DNA of 64,000 bases from Marchantia polymorpha subsp. ruderalis (GCA_037833965.1 AP031353.1:2792501-2856500), one strand, 5' to 3'; shown: positions 46,188 to 58,877, numbered from the stretch's first letter. Notes: generated by a model from the sequence alone, not told the origin. Numbers and translations are program-made.

Positions 46188-48968
46188 ATGATCAGCGAGA
46201 AGCCATGGGTGGCGCACATCGAGGACGAGATCAACAGTTTGGTGGATCTGGATCCTCGAGACCGCGTGCGAGGGTCGATATTCCGCGTGCCGCCGTCGGT
46301 GCGCAGAGTGAAGCCGCACCTGTACAGCCCGCAGATCATCCCGTTCGGGCTGTACAACGTGGAGCGCATTCGGAGCGAGAAGATGAGCCGCATGGACAGG
46401 CTGAAGCTCGAGGTGGCGAGCCGCGTGCTGAAGATCATCAAGGCGCCCTACACCGAGTGCTACCAGCACTACGACGCCGCGCTCGACTGCCTGAGTCTGC
46501 CGCGAGTGACGCCCAACCAGCTGCACCCGATCCTGGCCGACCTGGTGGCGGCGCTAAGCCGGCTGCCCTACGTGTCGACGGACTCGGAGGGCAAGCTGGA
46601 GATGATGCGCGGGCGGATCGCGCACCTCAGAGCTATGGCGCAAGCGCCGGGCTACGAGCTGCGCGAGCGCGAGTCCAAACTGCTGTCGGCGGATCTGGAC
46701 TCGGTGTTCCAGGTGTTCGCGCGGTTCCTCGAGCTCAACAGCGAGAGCAACAGGAAGAATTGGAAGTGGCTGTGCAACAAAGTGGTCGGGGACGCGGCGG
46801 TGATGGAGATTTACGACGACGTCTCGGACGTGTACGAGGGCGCCGCGCGGTCGCTGCTCACGCTCGACGCTGTTTTTCTCGTGGCCTTCATGCTCTCGCT
46901 GCACTCGGGCCCGGCGCCCGAGTCGAGGATTCTGATCGAGGAGCTCGGCTGGTTCAACCCCGTGCTCGATGTCTTCCGGCAGGAAGGAGTGCGTTGCAAT
47001 GCGCACGAGATCGGGCTCGACATGTGGCTCATGGAGAATCAGATCCCGCTCGCCATGATCCGCAGCGCACTCGAGTGCATGTGGGAGGTGTCGAATCAGG
47101 CTGGAGGCAGCGCGAGCTCAGACAGGGCGCTCGTCACGCTCGTGCGCCATGCCGTCAAGGGCGTGCTGCATCTCGTGCCGGGGGACTGCTCTAAGCACAC
47201 CACTTCGATCGACGCGGTGCCTATCCCCGAGTGCAAGCACCTCCTCGAGTGCTTGTACAGGGTCGTTTGCCCCAGCGTCAAGACCTCCGGCGGTAGCCGC
47301 CGCCCGCCCTTGCGACGTCACGCGCGCGCTAAGCCCTCGGGCGCCTCGGCGGCGGACTTCGCAGCGCGCTCCCGCGGCCTCGACGCGCGACCCTCCCAAA
47401 GCGCGGCCTCGTCGCGCGCCGACATCGAGTCGCGGTACCCGAGCGCCTCGGCGACAGGAGGCGTGCCGCTGTTAGCCCCGTCGCCGTCGTGCCCGAATTA
47501 CCCCCGCCTTCCGCCGGAGCTGCAGCTGTACCCCCCGGCGCACTCGAGCTCGTTCCCGGGGTTCCAACCGTCGCCGCCGTCGTCCCCGACGGCGCGAGAG
47601 CCGTCGGCACCTGCGTCGCATCCCAATAAGCAGTACGACAACGCGTACCACCAGCGGCCCCCGTCGCACCTCGTGCTTGCGCCGCCGCCGCTGCCCACGT
47701 CCATCGCGCCGTCGCTGCTGCCCTTCGGCGCGGCCTCAGGCTACCACAAGAGCGAGGCGTTCCGGGCGAACGGCGTGACGCACGTCCTGGCCAACGGCGA
47801 GACGCGGGAGATGGACCGGTACGGACGCTCGAACGGGCACGGCGAGCCCGCTGCGCCGTCGGGGTGGAGCGACTCGGCCGCGTCGCCCGTCGGGACGGAT
47901 GACGAGCTCGAGCTCCCATTCCGCGCCGCCGCGCGCCGGAGCCCGACGCCGCTGCCGGTGTCGGATGTCGCGATGCTGGACGATGGGATGAACCAGGTGG
48001 AGTTCACGCTGGCCGACTCGCGCGGGCGCAACAACTCCTACTCCACCGTGACCATCGACATCCCCGGCGGCCTGCCGGTCGGCAAGCGCCTGCTGGAGAC
48101 GGCGCGCGCCGCGGGGGGACACTCGGGGCTGACCGTCTCGTCGGGCTGCGACGGCGGCCCCGCGGGCTACGTCTCGCTGGGCACGCTGCGCTCGGCGTCC
48201 CTGAGAACCATCCGGACGATTAAGAGCGCCCGCAGCTGGGCCGGCGCGCCGTGGCGCCTCGTGCGCCGGATTCTGGCGCGGGTCGGGGCCGCGGACCGGA
48301 ACTCGCGACTGGGGCACAAGGTGCCGTCGCGCGCCGCCTTCACTGCCCCCAGGGCTTCGCAGCCCCTCTGCTCGGGGGGCTCCGACACCAGGATTACCCC
48401 CGTGCCGTCTGTGTCGCAGCTGAGGAAGGCGGGCATCGGCATCCGCAGCGGGTCGCAGGTCGGGTGCAAGCTGCTGCTGGGGGAAGGCGGGGGCTGCGGG
48501 TTTATTAAGCCCACGCTCTTCCTGCCGAAGCTCGAGATCGACGCGAGCACGGAGCGAATTTTGCAAAACCTCGTGGCCTTCGAGCTGGTGAGCGCATCGG
48601 AGCACGAGCTCATGAGCTACCTCCACTTCATGAACGGGCTGATCAAAACGGAGGAGGACGTGCAATGGCTGCAGCGCGGCAACAAGGCGGTGATCTGGAT
48701 TCACCCGCTGAGCTCCGAGTTCGAGGTCGTCACCATGTTCGGCTCTCTGCTGCAGAATTGCTACTTTCTCGAGACCGGCAAATCCCGCCATCTCCGCCGC
48801 GAGCTCAGCAAGTGCTACAGCCGCTCGTGGCGCCACCGGTTCGCTTCGTTCGTGGACGTTCTCTGCACGCGCTCGTGGATTCTCATCTCGCTGATCGTTG
48901 CCACGCTCATCCTCGTGGTGCTGCAGACGGCGTACATGCTTCTGGGTTTCTACCGCCTTGTGGATTGA
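46188..48968 (+). CDS. DUF247 plant membrane protein with a large internal insertion
   Basis: Plant-specific DUF247 family, membrane-anchored proteins of mostly unknown biochemical role; some grass members act in self-incompatibility. The 926-residue single-exon frame begins MISEKPWVAHIEDEIN. The N-terminal DUF247 half spans about 5-362 (GSIFRVPPSVR, LYSPQIIPFGLYNVER, LMENQIPLAMIRSALE, and ECKHLLECLYRVV). The C-terminal half spans about 736-926 (SQLRKAGIGI, FLPKLEIDASTERILQNL, VAFE, SYLHFMNGLIKTEEDV) and ends in one membrane helix at about 897-920. Between them is a Pro/Ser/Ala/Gly-rich, very GC-rich insertion of about 370 residues (47283-48393), absent from typical 400-550 residue members. 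No intron signals bound the insertion clearly, but a retained intron cannot be excluded. Confidence 0.92.
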   Translation: MISEKPWVAHIEDEINSLVDLDPRDRVRGSIFRVPPSVRRVKPHLYSPQIIPFGLYNVERIRSEKMSRMDRLKLEVASRVLKIIKAPYTECYQHYDAALDCLSLPRVTPNQLHPILADLVAALSRLPYVSTDSEGKLEMMRGRIAHLRAMAQAPGYELRERESKLLSADLDSVFQVFARFLELNSESNRKNWKWLCNKVVGDAAVMEIYDDVSDVYEGAARSLLTLDAVFLVAFMLSLHSGPAPESRILIEELGWFNPVLDVFRQEGVRCNAHEIGLDMWLMENQIPLAMIRSALECMWEVSNQAGGSASSDRALVTLVRHAVKGVLHLVPGDCSKHTTSIDAVPIPECKHLLECLYRVVCPSVKTSGGSRRPPLRRHARAKPSGASAADFAARSRGLDARPSQSAASSRADIESRYPSASATGGVPLLAPSPSCPNYPRLPPELQLYPPAHSSSFPGFQPSPPSSPTAREPSAPASHPNKQYDNAYHQRPPSHLVLAPPPLPTSIAPSLLPFGAASGYHKSEAFRANGVTHVLANGETREMDRYGRSNGHGEPAAPSGWSDSAASPVGTDDELELPFRAAARRSPTPLPVSDVAMLDDGMNQVEFTLADSRGRNNSYSTVTIDIPGGLPVGKRLLETARAAGGHSGLTVSSGCDGGPAGYVSLGTLRSASLRTIRTIKSARSWAGAPWRLVRRILARVGAADRNSRLGHKVPSRAAFTAPRASQPLCSGGSDTRITPVPSVSQLRKAGIGIRSGSQVGCKLLLGEGGGCGFIKPTLFLPKLEIDASTERILQNLVAFELVSASEHELMSYLHFMNGLIKTEEDVQWLQRGNKAVIWIHPLSSEFEVVTMFGSLLQNCYFLETGKSRHLRRELSKCYSRSWRHRFASFVDVLCTRSWILISLIVATLILVVLQTAYMLLGFYRLVD

Positions 48969-51900
48969 TCGAACTCAAAAACATTGTACATTAGTGTATT
49001 TTACCCAATTTATACTCGACCTGGGTAGCTGTAGAAAGTATAACATTCTTAGTCTGAGCTAGATACGGAGCGAGCGAGCGAGCGAGAGTCGCAATCGGTT
49101 GCCCGAAGGCACGCGTGGGGTTTTCTACCAGAGAGCTTGTAGATTTTGTGAGATGGAGCGTACAGGAGCTTGCGGTCGGAGTGCGGGAAGCGAGTCATCA
49201 TCATAGTTCATCTTCTCAGTCAGAGCCAACGCTTTCTTTCTTGTAAGACATTGAATTAGGAATTGTCCCCCCTGGAGTCTCGGCGCTTGCACTCCGAAGC
49301 AACGCATTGTGCAGAACGTACAGTATCTATGAGTTCATAATCTCTTCGTCGTTTTGTCAAACGCACTATGCCACCTCGCCTCCCGTTTCCATTCACCCGC
49401 ATCCTCGCCTTCCTGCTTCCATTTTGCATCCTCATCCTGATTCCGCCATATTTCATTGAGAGAGAGAGGTTCCTGGTAATCTGCAGCTTTTGTCACTTTG
49501 GACTCATCGTGAACATGAAACCTCTACCCTCCAAAACCATTCGACGAATTTGACTAATTTGAACCCATTTAGCCAATTTCTGTAGTGACAAGTAACAGAA
49601 GCCACTAAATGCAGACGAAGATCTTCCAGACTCATCGATCTTTTGTGACGAGCAGATCCAAGCTCTCCAGTGACAGTTAGTGTGTCTGAAAGGATGATCT
49701 GGAAAGCCCCTGATTGCCATTGGAGCCATAGAATCCTTCGAAAGGCGCAAACGAGACAAACCTTTGGTGAGACCACCCAGAGTACGTCAAAGCATCCGTC
49801 ATGGTCGCAGCTTCTCTGGAGATCAGTGACGCATAGTGGATGATGGAAGCAGTTTATTATAATCGGGTCCTTCCAGCTGGACCTGGAACGAATCGATGCC
49901 TACTGCCGAGGAGCCCACTACAGGACAGTGGGAGCCAAACCATGTGGCACGTCGTGATGGCGCCAGGCTCGTAAACTAGCCCCCACTTTGAAGTACATGT
50001 CCAATGGCATGAGGCCCGGTGTTCGTGACTTTATAATTCCATCAAATGAATCATGAGTCTCTACGAGGGAGGCCTCTGCCTAGACAGATAGAGCCCCATG
50101 AGCTACCCATTCTCGGTTTGTTAAAGATTCTCTCCATATATCGAGGTGATCGAACGTACGATCACCTTTTGATTGGTGGGGCAGACAGATGAGACACCGA
50201 AAGCATTTGTCAAGCTCGAGTTCGAGAACACTCGCTAGAAAACACGATCGACCAATTGATTCGAACAATAAATGAATGAATGAATGTTCTCACCCCGAAA
50301 GGGTCGAGAGCAACGGAATCAATGTGAGGCGCTTCAACCTCGTTCTCGATCTCGGTCTCCCATGAGACTGGGCCATGCTTCCAGATACGCAAAGTGCTGA
50401 TGATGCAAAATTATCGTATATCTCCAGTCATGCACACTATCTCGAGCTTGGGCAATTGGGCAATTGGGCAAATCTTATTTGACGTCTTGTTGGACGAGGG
50501 AGGGCACGGCGAACACAGACGTAGAGTACGTACTTCTGGATTCCATGGCTCATCCCTCACCTGGAAGATGATATAGGCCAGGATGATCATAGCTTACGAG
50601 CCCAAGCAGGTGCAGGTCCATGGTAGGGTAAGCTGGCCAGTCGGTCCGTTTGAGGTACAGGAGCAGCAGCAGAGGTGGGGTTGTAGTAAACGAGGTTCCT
50701 GTACTACCGGGGGCAGATATTCCTGTGGAGCCCAAGAGGGCCATGAAGACCCCAAAAGGCAAAAGCGCCCATCGCCAGCAAAAGAATCACTGGGAAGTGG
50801 AGTTCTGCAGAAGGCACCCGACTACCCAAACGTAGCAGTTGCCAGTTGCCACACATGCGTCCAAACATGTACGTCCACTCGTGAACAGATTGCTGGGAAT
50901 TTTGAGTGCCATGAACATTCAGTGGGAGCTACGCTTGGGGAAGGAGGACTTGCCTAGTTCGAAGATTCTCCTCGAGTCCAATCCCACGCATTCGTGTCCC
51001 GTAGGATCCATGAAGGAAGCTGGAATAAGCATCCATCATCAAATAGAACATGATCCTCATGGACTCGAAGAAGAACTAACCGAATTTTTGATTGACCAAG
51101 GGAGATAGTTGATGAACCTCGAAGTCCACGGGCGGACTTGCGGACATGGGACCGGGAAAGAAAGAAAATGCAACCAAATTGGTGATCAGCAAGGCGGAAA
51201 CGGTGTCACAGAGCGCAGGCGCCACGGACCTGGATATACGAAACAACAGCGAGCCGCCACCGCCAGCACCCAATCGCACGAGTCAAACGACAGCTATGTG
51301 AGACTGAGGGTCTCATGGCTTTCCCAGATGCACTCACGTACGTACGAAATCGCGCACAATGCTCACCATCGACGCGGATCTGGACTAATCGAGTCAACGT
51401 GAACATCCCAGATATTCCCTCGCTATATCTCCCTACCATGACAACCAAATGTAGAGTTTCCAACTGCTCGCAATCAGTGTCTGTAGGTTATTTTTTATCC
51501 ATATTTTGAGGCCGATCGGTTGTTTTGGTAATCAGGTCCAGAAGTGGTGACAGCATCCGAATGCTGCTGATGTGTGGGCAGTCCACAGATACGGCGCACG
51601 GGCCGAGAGTAGCTCGCTGTGGTGTGATTTCCAGGGTATCTCAGCAGCTCTGGGAGCTGGTCTACAGAACTAGCACCGTAAAGAGCTCTCAGAGAGAGAG
51701 AGAGAGAACGAACGTGAAACTTGTGTGACACAGCTTCCAGCAGCAAAATCAGGGGAGGCTTTAACTGGTGGAGTTGAAGGCATCCATAAAATGCGTCTAA
51801 ATTCGTGCCTGCAGCTGCTCTGGCCTGCGCTAGAAGTAGGCAAGGGTTTGGGGTTCAAGGAACAGGATCCGAAACAGCAGACGAAGTTCCTGCTCGGGGC

Positions 51901-54470
51901 AGCAGCAGCAGGAGGCATGGCATGCCATTGAGCATGAGCAATTCAGCAGCTGACAAAAATCCAACGCTTCACTGAAGAAGCGAGGCCCAAGTTGGAACTC
52001 CAGTTTCGGTCACAGTGCACACTCGAAGTACTGATCTTAGTCTTCGTCCTTTCTCACGAGCTGGCTATATAAACAAGTACAGGTGTCGTGGACTGGCAGA
52101 GATCTCCAATTCGCCAGTGCTTGCACATGGCTTCCCTCCATAACCACTTCTTCAGGATTCGCAAGTGTAAGCTGGAGAGAGAGGTTTGCTGACCTGATCT
52201 CAAAGGCGGCAGCAGCAGCACCTGGAAACTGCGGCAATGGGTCTCCAGAGCAGGGAACAACTGTTGGGCACCTGTACATGAGAATAGATGTACACCAGTG
52301 GATCCTTTTGTCCGTGATCAAATGGCAAAGTACCGCAAGGACACTCGAACATTGCCCATTTACAAATCCACGTTGTGGCGAGATTCTAGGCTTGGTCGGA
52401 ACTTTCCTCTTCGGATGCAGGGCTTGATTTGAGCCGGAATAAGATTCCGGAGCAGTAGCCTTGATTTGTTTGCAAGACCTTGAGAGGACAGCTGATGCTA
52501 TATTCTCGCTTTTGCAGCCATCATGACCTCTGAGAAGAATATCGTATCTGCGTCTCTCACGCAGAAGTTTGCAAAAGCAGGGGCTGCAATCCGGATCCCG
52601 CTTTAGTATTTGATCTCAATTTCCGGAGTCCATTGTCATATTATTCTTATATATTTCAATTCAAGGGCGATGGTGCAGCCTCGAAGCTCAAGCTGAAGTC
52701 GAGGTCAGAGGAAACTCGTGACAGGTTTACACAGCGAGCAAGGCTTCGACTGTATGCCCAAACAAGTCTTCGTCCTTTCGTTCCTTCGTGGATTGATGTA
52801 ATTAAAGCATCGATCTGAGTAATGGGCTGGAATTTAGTCCATCAATCTCTAAGATGAGACTAAGATTGATCAATTTGGCGCATGCGGGAAGAATATCTCG
52901 CTTGCCGGTATGTACATAGTGTAACAGGTCAGGAAAATCGGCTAGTTGATCTGAATCATCACATCAGGTCCTGTGGAAATCAGAGCTCGTTCGAAGTCTG
53001 ATATGTTTGACGTAGAAGGTGCATTGACACAGGAGGGAAATCTAGACACAGGAGAGCTTCAGCCTCAACTGTTATTGGTGTAAAACTTAAATCACAGTAG
53101 GAGAGACTCAGACTAAATCAGATATTATGCTTCGTCTTCAATGTAATGCGCAAAGGTGTCGGCCGGAGCTGCCTCAAAGACATTTCGCAGCTTCTCAAAG
53201 CCGTCTCCGACGACAGTCGAAGAATGAGACACATCTCATTCCTTTTGGTAGTTGAAGGGCACGAGAAATGTCGAAAGAAATGGGCGACAGCATGATCTAC
53301 CAAGCATGCAACATGCACCGCTATGTTGGTACGAATCCTCAAAAGTGAGCAAACATAATTCAATGCTCTTTGATGAGTGATGAGATTCATTATTCCAAGT
53401 AGAGCTTTCGGTTGCCTCTGGTGACTGGCCACCGGAACTACAAGACACAGTGCAGAAGATGGATAATCGAAATATTGAAATGGATTGACCTTCTTGTCAC
53501 CGAAGTGTCTCTACAATGTCGGAATCAGCATTCTTTTTATGTTCATTACTGAGCTTTTACTGCAATCAGAAAGAAGGCGAAGTAAGTCTACCATTTATCT
53601 GCAAATCAGTTTTTGCGAGTGCACTGGAGAGTCTACACGGAGCCACTTAGTTCACAACCAAGTCTCCAGAGGTCATCACGAGAAGCCGGATGTATCAAGA
53701 GAATCTATCAGATTCTGCACGTAAAAACGAGAAGACCGACCACGAGAAACTGTAATTGGGGGATTCCAATCTTGATCGCAGTTCGGGATTCGACATGGCG
53801 TTGCGCTACTTTGTCTTCCTGCAGGATATGCAGACACGAGGATATACCTCTGGTTCAGGAATCGCAGGATCCTTGGATCTTTTAAGTTCCAGAAATACTG
53901 GCAAATAAATAAGTAGAACGACCCGAACCAAGATTCTCCGACATCCACCCAGCTCAGCTCAACCTTGACTTTCCAGATCTGAAATTGACATAGGAAGAAA
54001 TCGGTCCAACTGATGGTACGTAAGGAATTTTTAAACATATATAGGGACAACTTCTGACAAGACTTCTGGAGAGAATGGAGTGCTTTGCAGGTTAAGATCG
54101 TGTGCGCGTAGGTTTCAGCTTGTCTGCTGAGCTCTACTATATGGAATGAGCAGAGCGCATATATCCATCGAGTCGATTGATTCATCGTGCAGAGTGCAGG
54201 GGTTGACACACTTCCTTGTTTTTTCCAGCAGTCTTGTTGTATCTGCAGCGAAAGAGCACAAAGAGCATCCGACGACTTGCTGATGACGTCAAGCTTCTCA
54301 ACCTCCTCCTCATTAATCTATTTGTCGAATCGGGCCTCGTTTGGACTGAATGAGCAACCGCCATGGGAGCTCTAGCAAGTTCTTTCGTCATTTCATTCTG
54401 CACCTTTTCGCTGGGATGAAATGAGAACTGACGGGAATTGGAGAAGATGGAATCAGAGAGATTTTACAAT
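48969..54470. other. region without a recognised gene; possible spliced minus-strand gene
   Basis: A GAGC repeat lies at about 49069-49087. Several short stretches read like protein but match no family. On the minus strand are membrane-like segments at 51.08-51.28 kb (ALLITNLVAFSFFPGP) and 50.55-50.83 kb, and an acidic/helical segment at about 54.22-54.32 kb (EEEVEKLDVISKSSDALCAL) with splice-like borders. On the plus strand there is one at 50.84-51.11 kb. No consistent exon chain could be built, so I do not call a gene. An AG dinucleotide run lies at about 51.69-51.71 kb. Confidence 0.35.
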
Positions 54471-55768
54471 CAATCAGAAAGAAGATTTCCGCCACACTTC
54501 TTCGTTGAATCCGACACCGGATAATACAGTTAGAGGCTGAAAGTCATGGGCGGTTATGAGTGCAGACATGAAAAATTTAGAATCTTTGTTAGTCAAAACT
54601 CTGTTGCATAGTTTGACATTTTGACAAAATATATTGAGATAATTGGATATATACATAAATATGATATTTAGATTATAATTATGTATATTAAAGTCCAAAT
54701 GCGCACTTTTTACAACGATTGGTGTTATTCAAACTACTTTTTATTGATTTGGATTGCTGAAACTTTGTCGAACAAAGTTTGTGACAATCAGTAATTGTAT
54801 CAGTTTTTCTCCTCAATTCCTTTCGAACCTTATCTTCAAATTTGTCATGTCAATCTTCTTTCTTCGAAGTTTTTTGAACCTTCTCTTAGTATCCAGTATT
54901 TTAATTTGCTCACGTGGTCGAAACTCTTTTCCAAATCTTTCTATGTCTCTTTGAAATGCCATCTATTTCGTACACTGCGCTTTTGTAACCACCATCTTTC
55001 ATAAATTAACATCCTAATTCATCGTCTTGTGAGAACAAACTATTGTATAGCCCACCATAGCTTTTGTCACCAATAGTGGTGACTTTTATACTTCACCACT
55101 ATTTTATCCGTCATTCATAAATAAATTTTAATCCATTATTGGTTTTGGATCTTTGCACTTCGGTTTTGACGTCTTGGTGCATATGTTCTTGGATTTGCTA
55201 CTTCATATCGGCATTTTGGATTCAGTATTTGTATCAGCACTTTGGTTTTGGCAATTTTTTTCTTTACGTTTGACACGTTGTGTTTGACGTTTTGCAGTTA
55301 TATAATAAAGCTTTGTATTTCAGCTTTGGTTTCAGCACTTTCTTCCTTTCCTCCTTTGGCTTTGGCAATTAGTGTTATTCCTTTGGCTTTGATGTTTTGG
55401 CACTTCTGCATTTTGGTTTTGGCAATTTTATCCCGAACTTGGCTATTGTTGCCACATTTCACTCCCATACATAAACATGGAAAATATCTTTCAAGATCAT
55501 CAAGATCTTTCAATACATCTTTCAAGACTAAGACATTCATCCATAAAGAAGCGTAATCATACCCTCTACATAACTCTCTGCTTCAAGCCGTTTATTTTAA
55601 ATGGCCATCATTACTTACAGACGTGCTATCATCCTCCATGCATTGCTTGCTATCACGTTAGTCACCTATTCAAGAAAATGATTTCTACACATCATTTCTA
55701 CACATTTCTATGGTTGGAAAAAGTTTGTTACTTTTGACATAATTCTACCCGTCTAAAAAGATTAATAC
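54471..55768. other. AT-rich flank with degenerate TTGG-TTTTGGCA repeats
   Basis: The AT-rich island begins near 54.6 kb. From about 55.14 to 55.44 kb short phrases such as CACTTTGGTTTTGGCAATTT and CCTTTGGCTTTG recur irregularly (about eight times), a degenerate minisatellite. Plus-strand frames through it (55242-55556) are by-products of the repeat. No gene recognised. Confidence 0.5.
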
Positions 55769-55997
55769 TGATGAGTTTAACTCCCATTAAATAGTAACTT
55801 CGAATCCTAGCTAAAAATAGCTAGGACGATCGTCTGGACTGGGATTAAATACCTCAACTTCTAAGTTGTATAGAGTCATTTGTGACAAGAAGTAAATCAT
55901 CGTGTGTTCCTGGTGGACGTAGCCTTCCTCCCGAGGATGAATCATATAATTTGCTAATGTTTTTAGTGTTGTTGTTTCACTGTGTTTTTAGTTAACA
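55769..55997 (+). repeat. left LTR-like end of the old Copia
   Basis: Starts TGATGAGTTTAACTC and ends GTTAACA, directly before a primer-site-like ATTGATATTAGAGCAGG. Order of blocks parallels the young Copia LTR. Confidence 0.65.
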
Positions 55998-56135
55998 ATT
56001 GATATTAGAGCAGGTTTCAATTTAGAGTTTGAGGTGGTTTCGATTTGGAATCTGAACGTGAATAAGTTGGCAAAGTTGTGGTTTGAGATAGTGTTGTTAC
56101 ATATGTGTTTTAAAAATGGCTAAACTGAATTGATT

Positions 56136-56320
56136 GTGACAGAAATTCAAGAACTTGATAGAGTTGGTGTTTTGTGTCGTGGTGTTCTCAAAATGATTAA
56201 TTTGATTTGGTTGTGACAGAAATTCAAGAACTTGACAGAGTTTTTTTTGTTTGTGACAGTGGTGTTCTAGAAATAATTAATTTGATTTGGTTGTGACAGA
56301 AATTCAAGAAGAATTTCAAA
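56136..56320 (+). repeat. minisatellite, ~85-bp unit, about 2.3 copies
   Basis: GATTGTGACAGAAATTCAAG begins each copy and a TGGTGTTCT...ATTAATTTGATTTGG block closes it. Two full units and a partial third are seen in the leader part of the old Copia. Confidence 0.8.
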
Positions 56321-56733
56321 CGGTTGTGAGAGGTTTATGTGAAATTCCATGTGTTCTCACCTTCGTTGCAAATCAGATATACGAAATTGCAGCCAGTTAT
56401 TATGAAGGAGAGATCCAAAGAGATATGTGAGAATCCTCACGATTACAATAACCTCCCCGTTAAATACGCACCTTTTTAAGTACACATCACGGATATCTAA
56501 GCGACTTAAAAAAACACGTATCAACTTTATTTAGTTTAACATGTCATGAATGGTCATTGGACGCAAGTTTTGAGATTCTTTGCATTTTTCTTTCAAAGTG
56601 ACAGCACAAACTTTGCTATGAAATGCTTCAAATAACTATCTAATATCATCAAATTGTTTCGTTTGACTTTGTGTGAACTTTTTCACAGAGCAAATGATAT
56701 TCTATATCAACAACTTGCTTGAAGTGACTCAAA

Positions 56734-57830
56734 TTACTTGAATGCGATGTTGTTTCTTAAGTTCAAATCCGAATCTTGATAATGATAATCAAATCTATCA
56801 TCCAAATTTTCTTCCGCAGTCTTCATAGTCTCCAAAAGTTCTTCAACGTGGTCTAAAATCTTCACTATTTTCATCAACGTGAATAAATCTTTAATCTCTT
56901 CTTGCCCAATTGAAAGATTTAAAGCTGCAATAGGTTGTGTAACTTTGGTCACTAAATACTCTATCTTGTTCATTTTTTCCTTATCGGCTTCAAATTTCAT
57001 TAGCTCTGCTTTCACAAATGAACTTTTGATGGAGCTCGATGACATAGATTGCCAAGCTTCTTTGACATAGTTTGCAACATCAAGGTAGTGAGTTGGATTT
57101 TCATATGCAACTCCAGCAGCAACATGTTTCAATCTCCGTCAATGTGTTGTAAGTTGATGTTTTGTATCTTTTTCTAGTTTGTAAGAGTCAAGAACATCCT
57201 TAAGATAGAGATATTTGAACCTTTTCTTCAGAGCTGCATTATGCCCATATCATTTCAACTTGTGCAATTTGCAGAAAAAAGAAGATACTAACATTGTCAC
57301 GTTCAAAAGACTGAAAATGTCAAGGTGCATTGTCCATCCGAAAAAGATTTCGATATCTGGTTCATTTTTTCAACTCTGGAAATAACACTTCGTTGAACCA
57401 TTTCCAACATGTTTGAACATCCATCCAAGCTTTCATCTGACTGATGTATGGAACAAGCCATTGAAACTACTCAATACAAGCGGGTGCTTTTGGTTTGACT
57501 ATCAATGTGCAAGGTATTTTGTGAGTTCCCACATTGATGACACAGACAATACGAGAAATCAGATACTTAGACTTTTTTTTACCTCTTGTACTTGATATGA
57601 CTTCATGTGGCATAAGAAGATTGTATCTTGGTATTAAGCAAAAAAATAAGCCAATTTTTTTCATATTGCACACGTTTCTTAAGGTAATATTGAGCTATAA
57701 CCGAATAAAATTCATCTAAATCTCTCAGCAACACAAGGTCAAATCTGTTGACTTTAGCCCCCTTTTCCTGAAGTAACATCTTTTGTAGTACTCTGCGCTT
57801 TCTAAATTTTCTTAACAATTGTTAAGATGT
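56734..57830 (-). pseudogene. degraded pogo/Tigger-like DDE transposase
   Basis: Read right to left on the minus strand, fragments in several frames follow the order of a pogo-type (DDE_1) transposase. A QYYLKKRVQYEKNW segment precedes the first catalytic region. GTHKIPCTL-VKPKAPACIE is the core motif of this family, and WMDVQTCWKWFNEVLFPEL follows. The second catalytic Asp lies in MDNAP (57323-57337) and the third acidic residue in DMGIM (near 57250). The last part, 57132-56734, is a 132-codon open segment with the typical C-terminal pattern VANYVKEAWQSMSSSSIKSSF. Several frameshifts and stops separate the segments, and the first catalytic Asp is not evident. Terminal inverted repeats were not found. 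It lies within the limits of the old Copia, so it probably inserted into it. Confidence 0.75.
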
Positions 57831-58877
57831 CTTGAAATCATTGTTTAAAATTGATAAACTTGATGCAATTGGAGATTGACACGACACATGATGTTGATAC
57901 ATGTATATAGCATGTTTTCAAGTTCAAAAAAATAACCAACAGAGTATCGGAAAATCTTCTCTTTAGCTTCATCACACATGAATGCAGATTGCTGTAACAT
58001 TTTATTTCGTTTGCTTCATATTGGCTTGATGATTAACTCTTTTACATTGTAGACACATGCTAACAATTTTTTAGTAGGAGCATATTTACTCCTCAATTTC
58101 TCCATAATTTTGCATCGTTGAAACTCATTCAGTCGTTTAACGATCAATTTGTTTGACATTGCATCTAATATTAACCAACTCCAACAAATTTTTTCACAGT
58201 GACAAGAGCCTAGTATGAACTCTCAACACAATTCATACCACTATGAAGGAAAATTTACTGAAATTGCTTCTTTGTCTTCGTTGAACAAACTTCATTGCGC
58301 TAACCTGCCACCAATGCAACGAGATTACAATGAAATTGACAATCCCTTAACAAACCCCTAAACGAATCACCAAGCTTTATCAAGCCAAAATTAATCCAAT
58401 TAGTGTGTTGTAGCAATGAGACACAAAAACATCCGTAAAAACATATATGTTTTCTTCGGAAAGACAAATATTTAGCTCAAAAATAACTGATTGACTTTAG
58501 TTCACCGAGAAAGTTCATTTAGGTGGTAAAAATATCTCGTGTTTAGCTGACTAATACGTCTACTTTGTAGGCCAAAGTATCTGATTGTCTTTTATTACAT
58601 CAATTTAGTAGTGACAAGTAGTTGTTTGTACTTAGTTAAAGCTATTAACTACGCATCTACCGAATAAATACCCAAAATACTTCAAGGATCAATTTGCATA
58701 ACTTGAAGTCGAATCTCATGACTAAATCCTAATTTTTAATATATAATAGAGCCTTGTGCGTTAGTACTGGCTTTGTATCCAACTCCAATTATTTCCCAAA
58801 AACAAAAGAATTTAGCTTCCATAAACTTGATTTGATTTTTTTAAAAAACTTGGCATAGAATCTCACCGCCACCAAAA

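Noticed and set aside
46016-47194. 392-codon alternative frame overlapping the start of the DUF247 gene
   Set aside because: Arg/Ala-rich by-product of GC-rich codons; the overlapping DUF247 frame has clear family motifs.
47736-48836. 366-codon minus-strand frame opposite DUF247
   Set aside because: Antisense shadow with no family support.
53676-54209. 177-codon minus-strand frame as a gene
   Set aside because: No domain recognised and no good splice or start context; only part of it looks protein-like, in a different frame.
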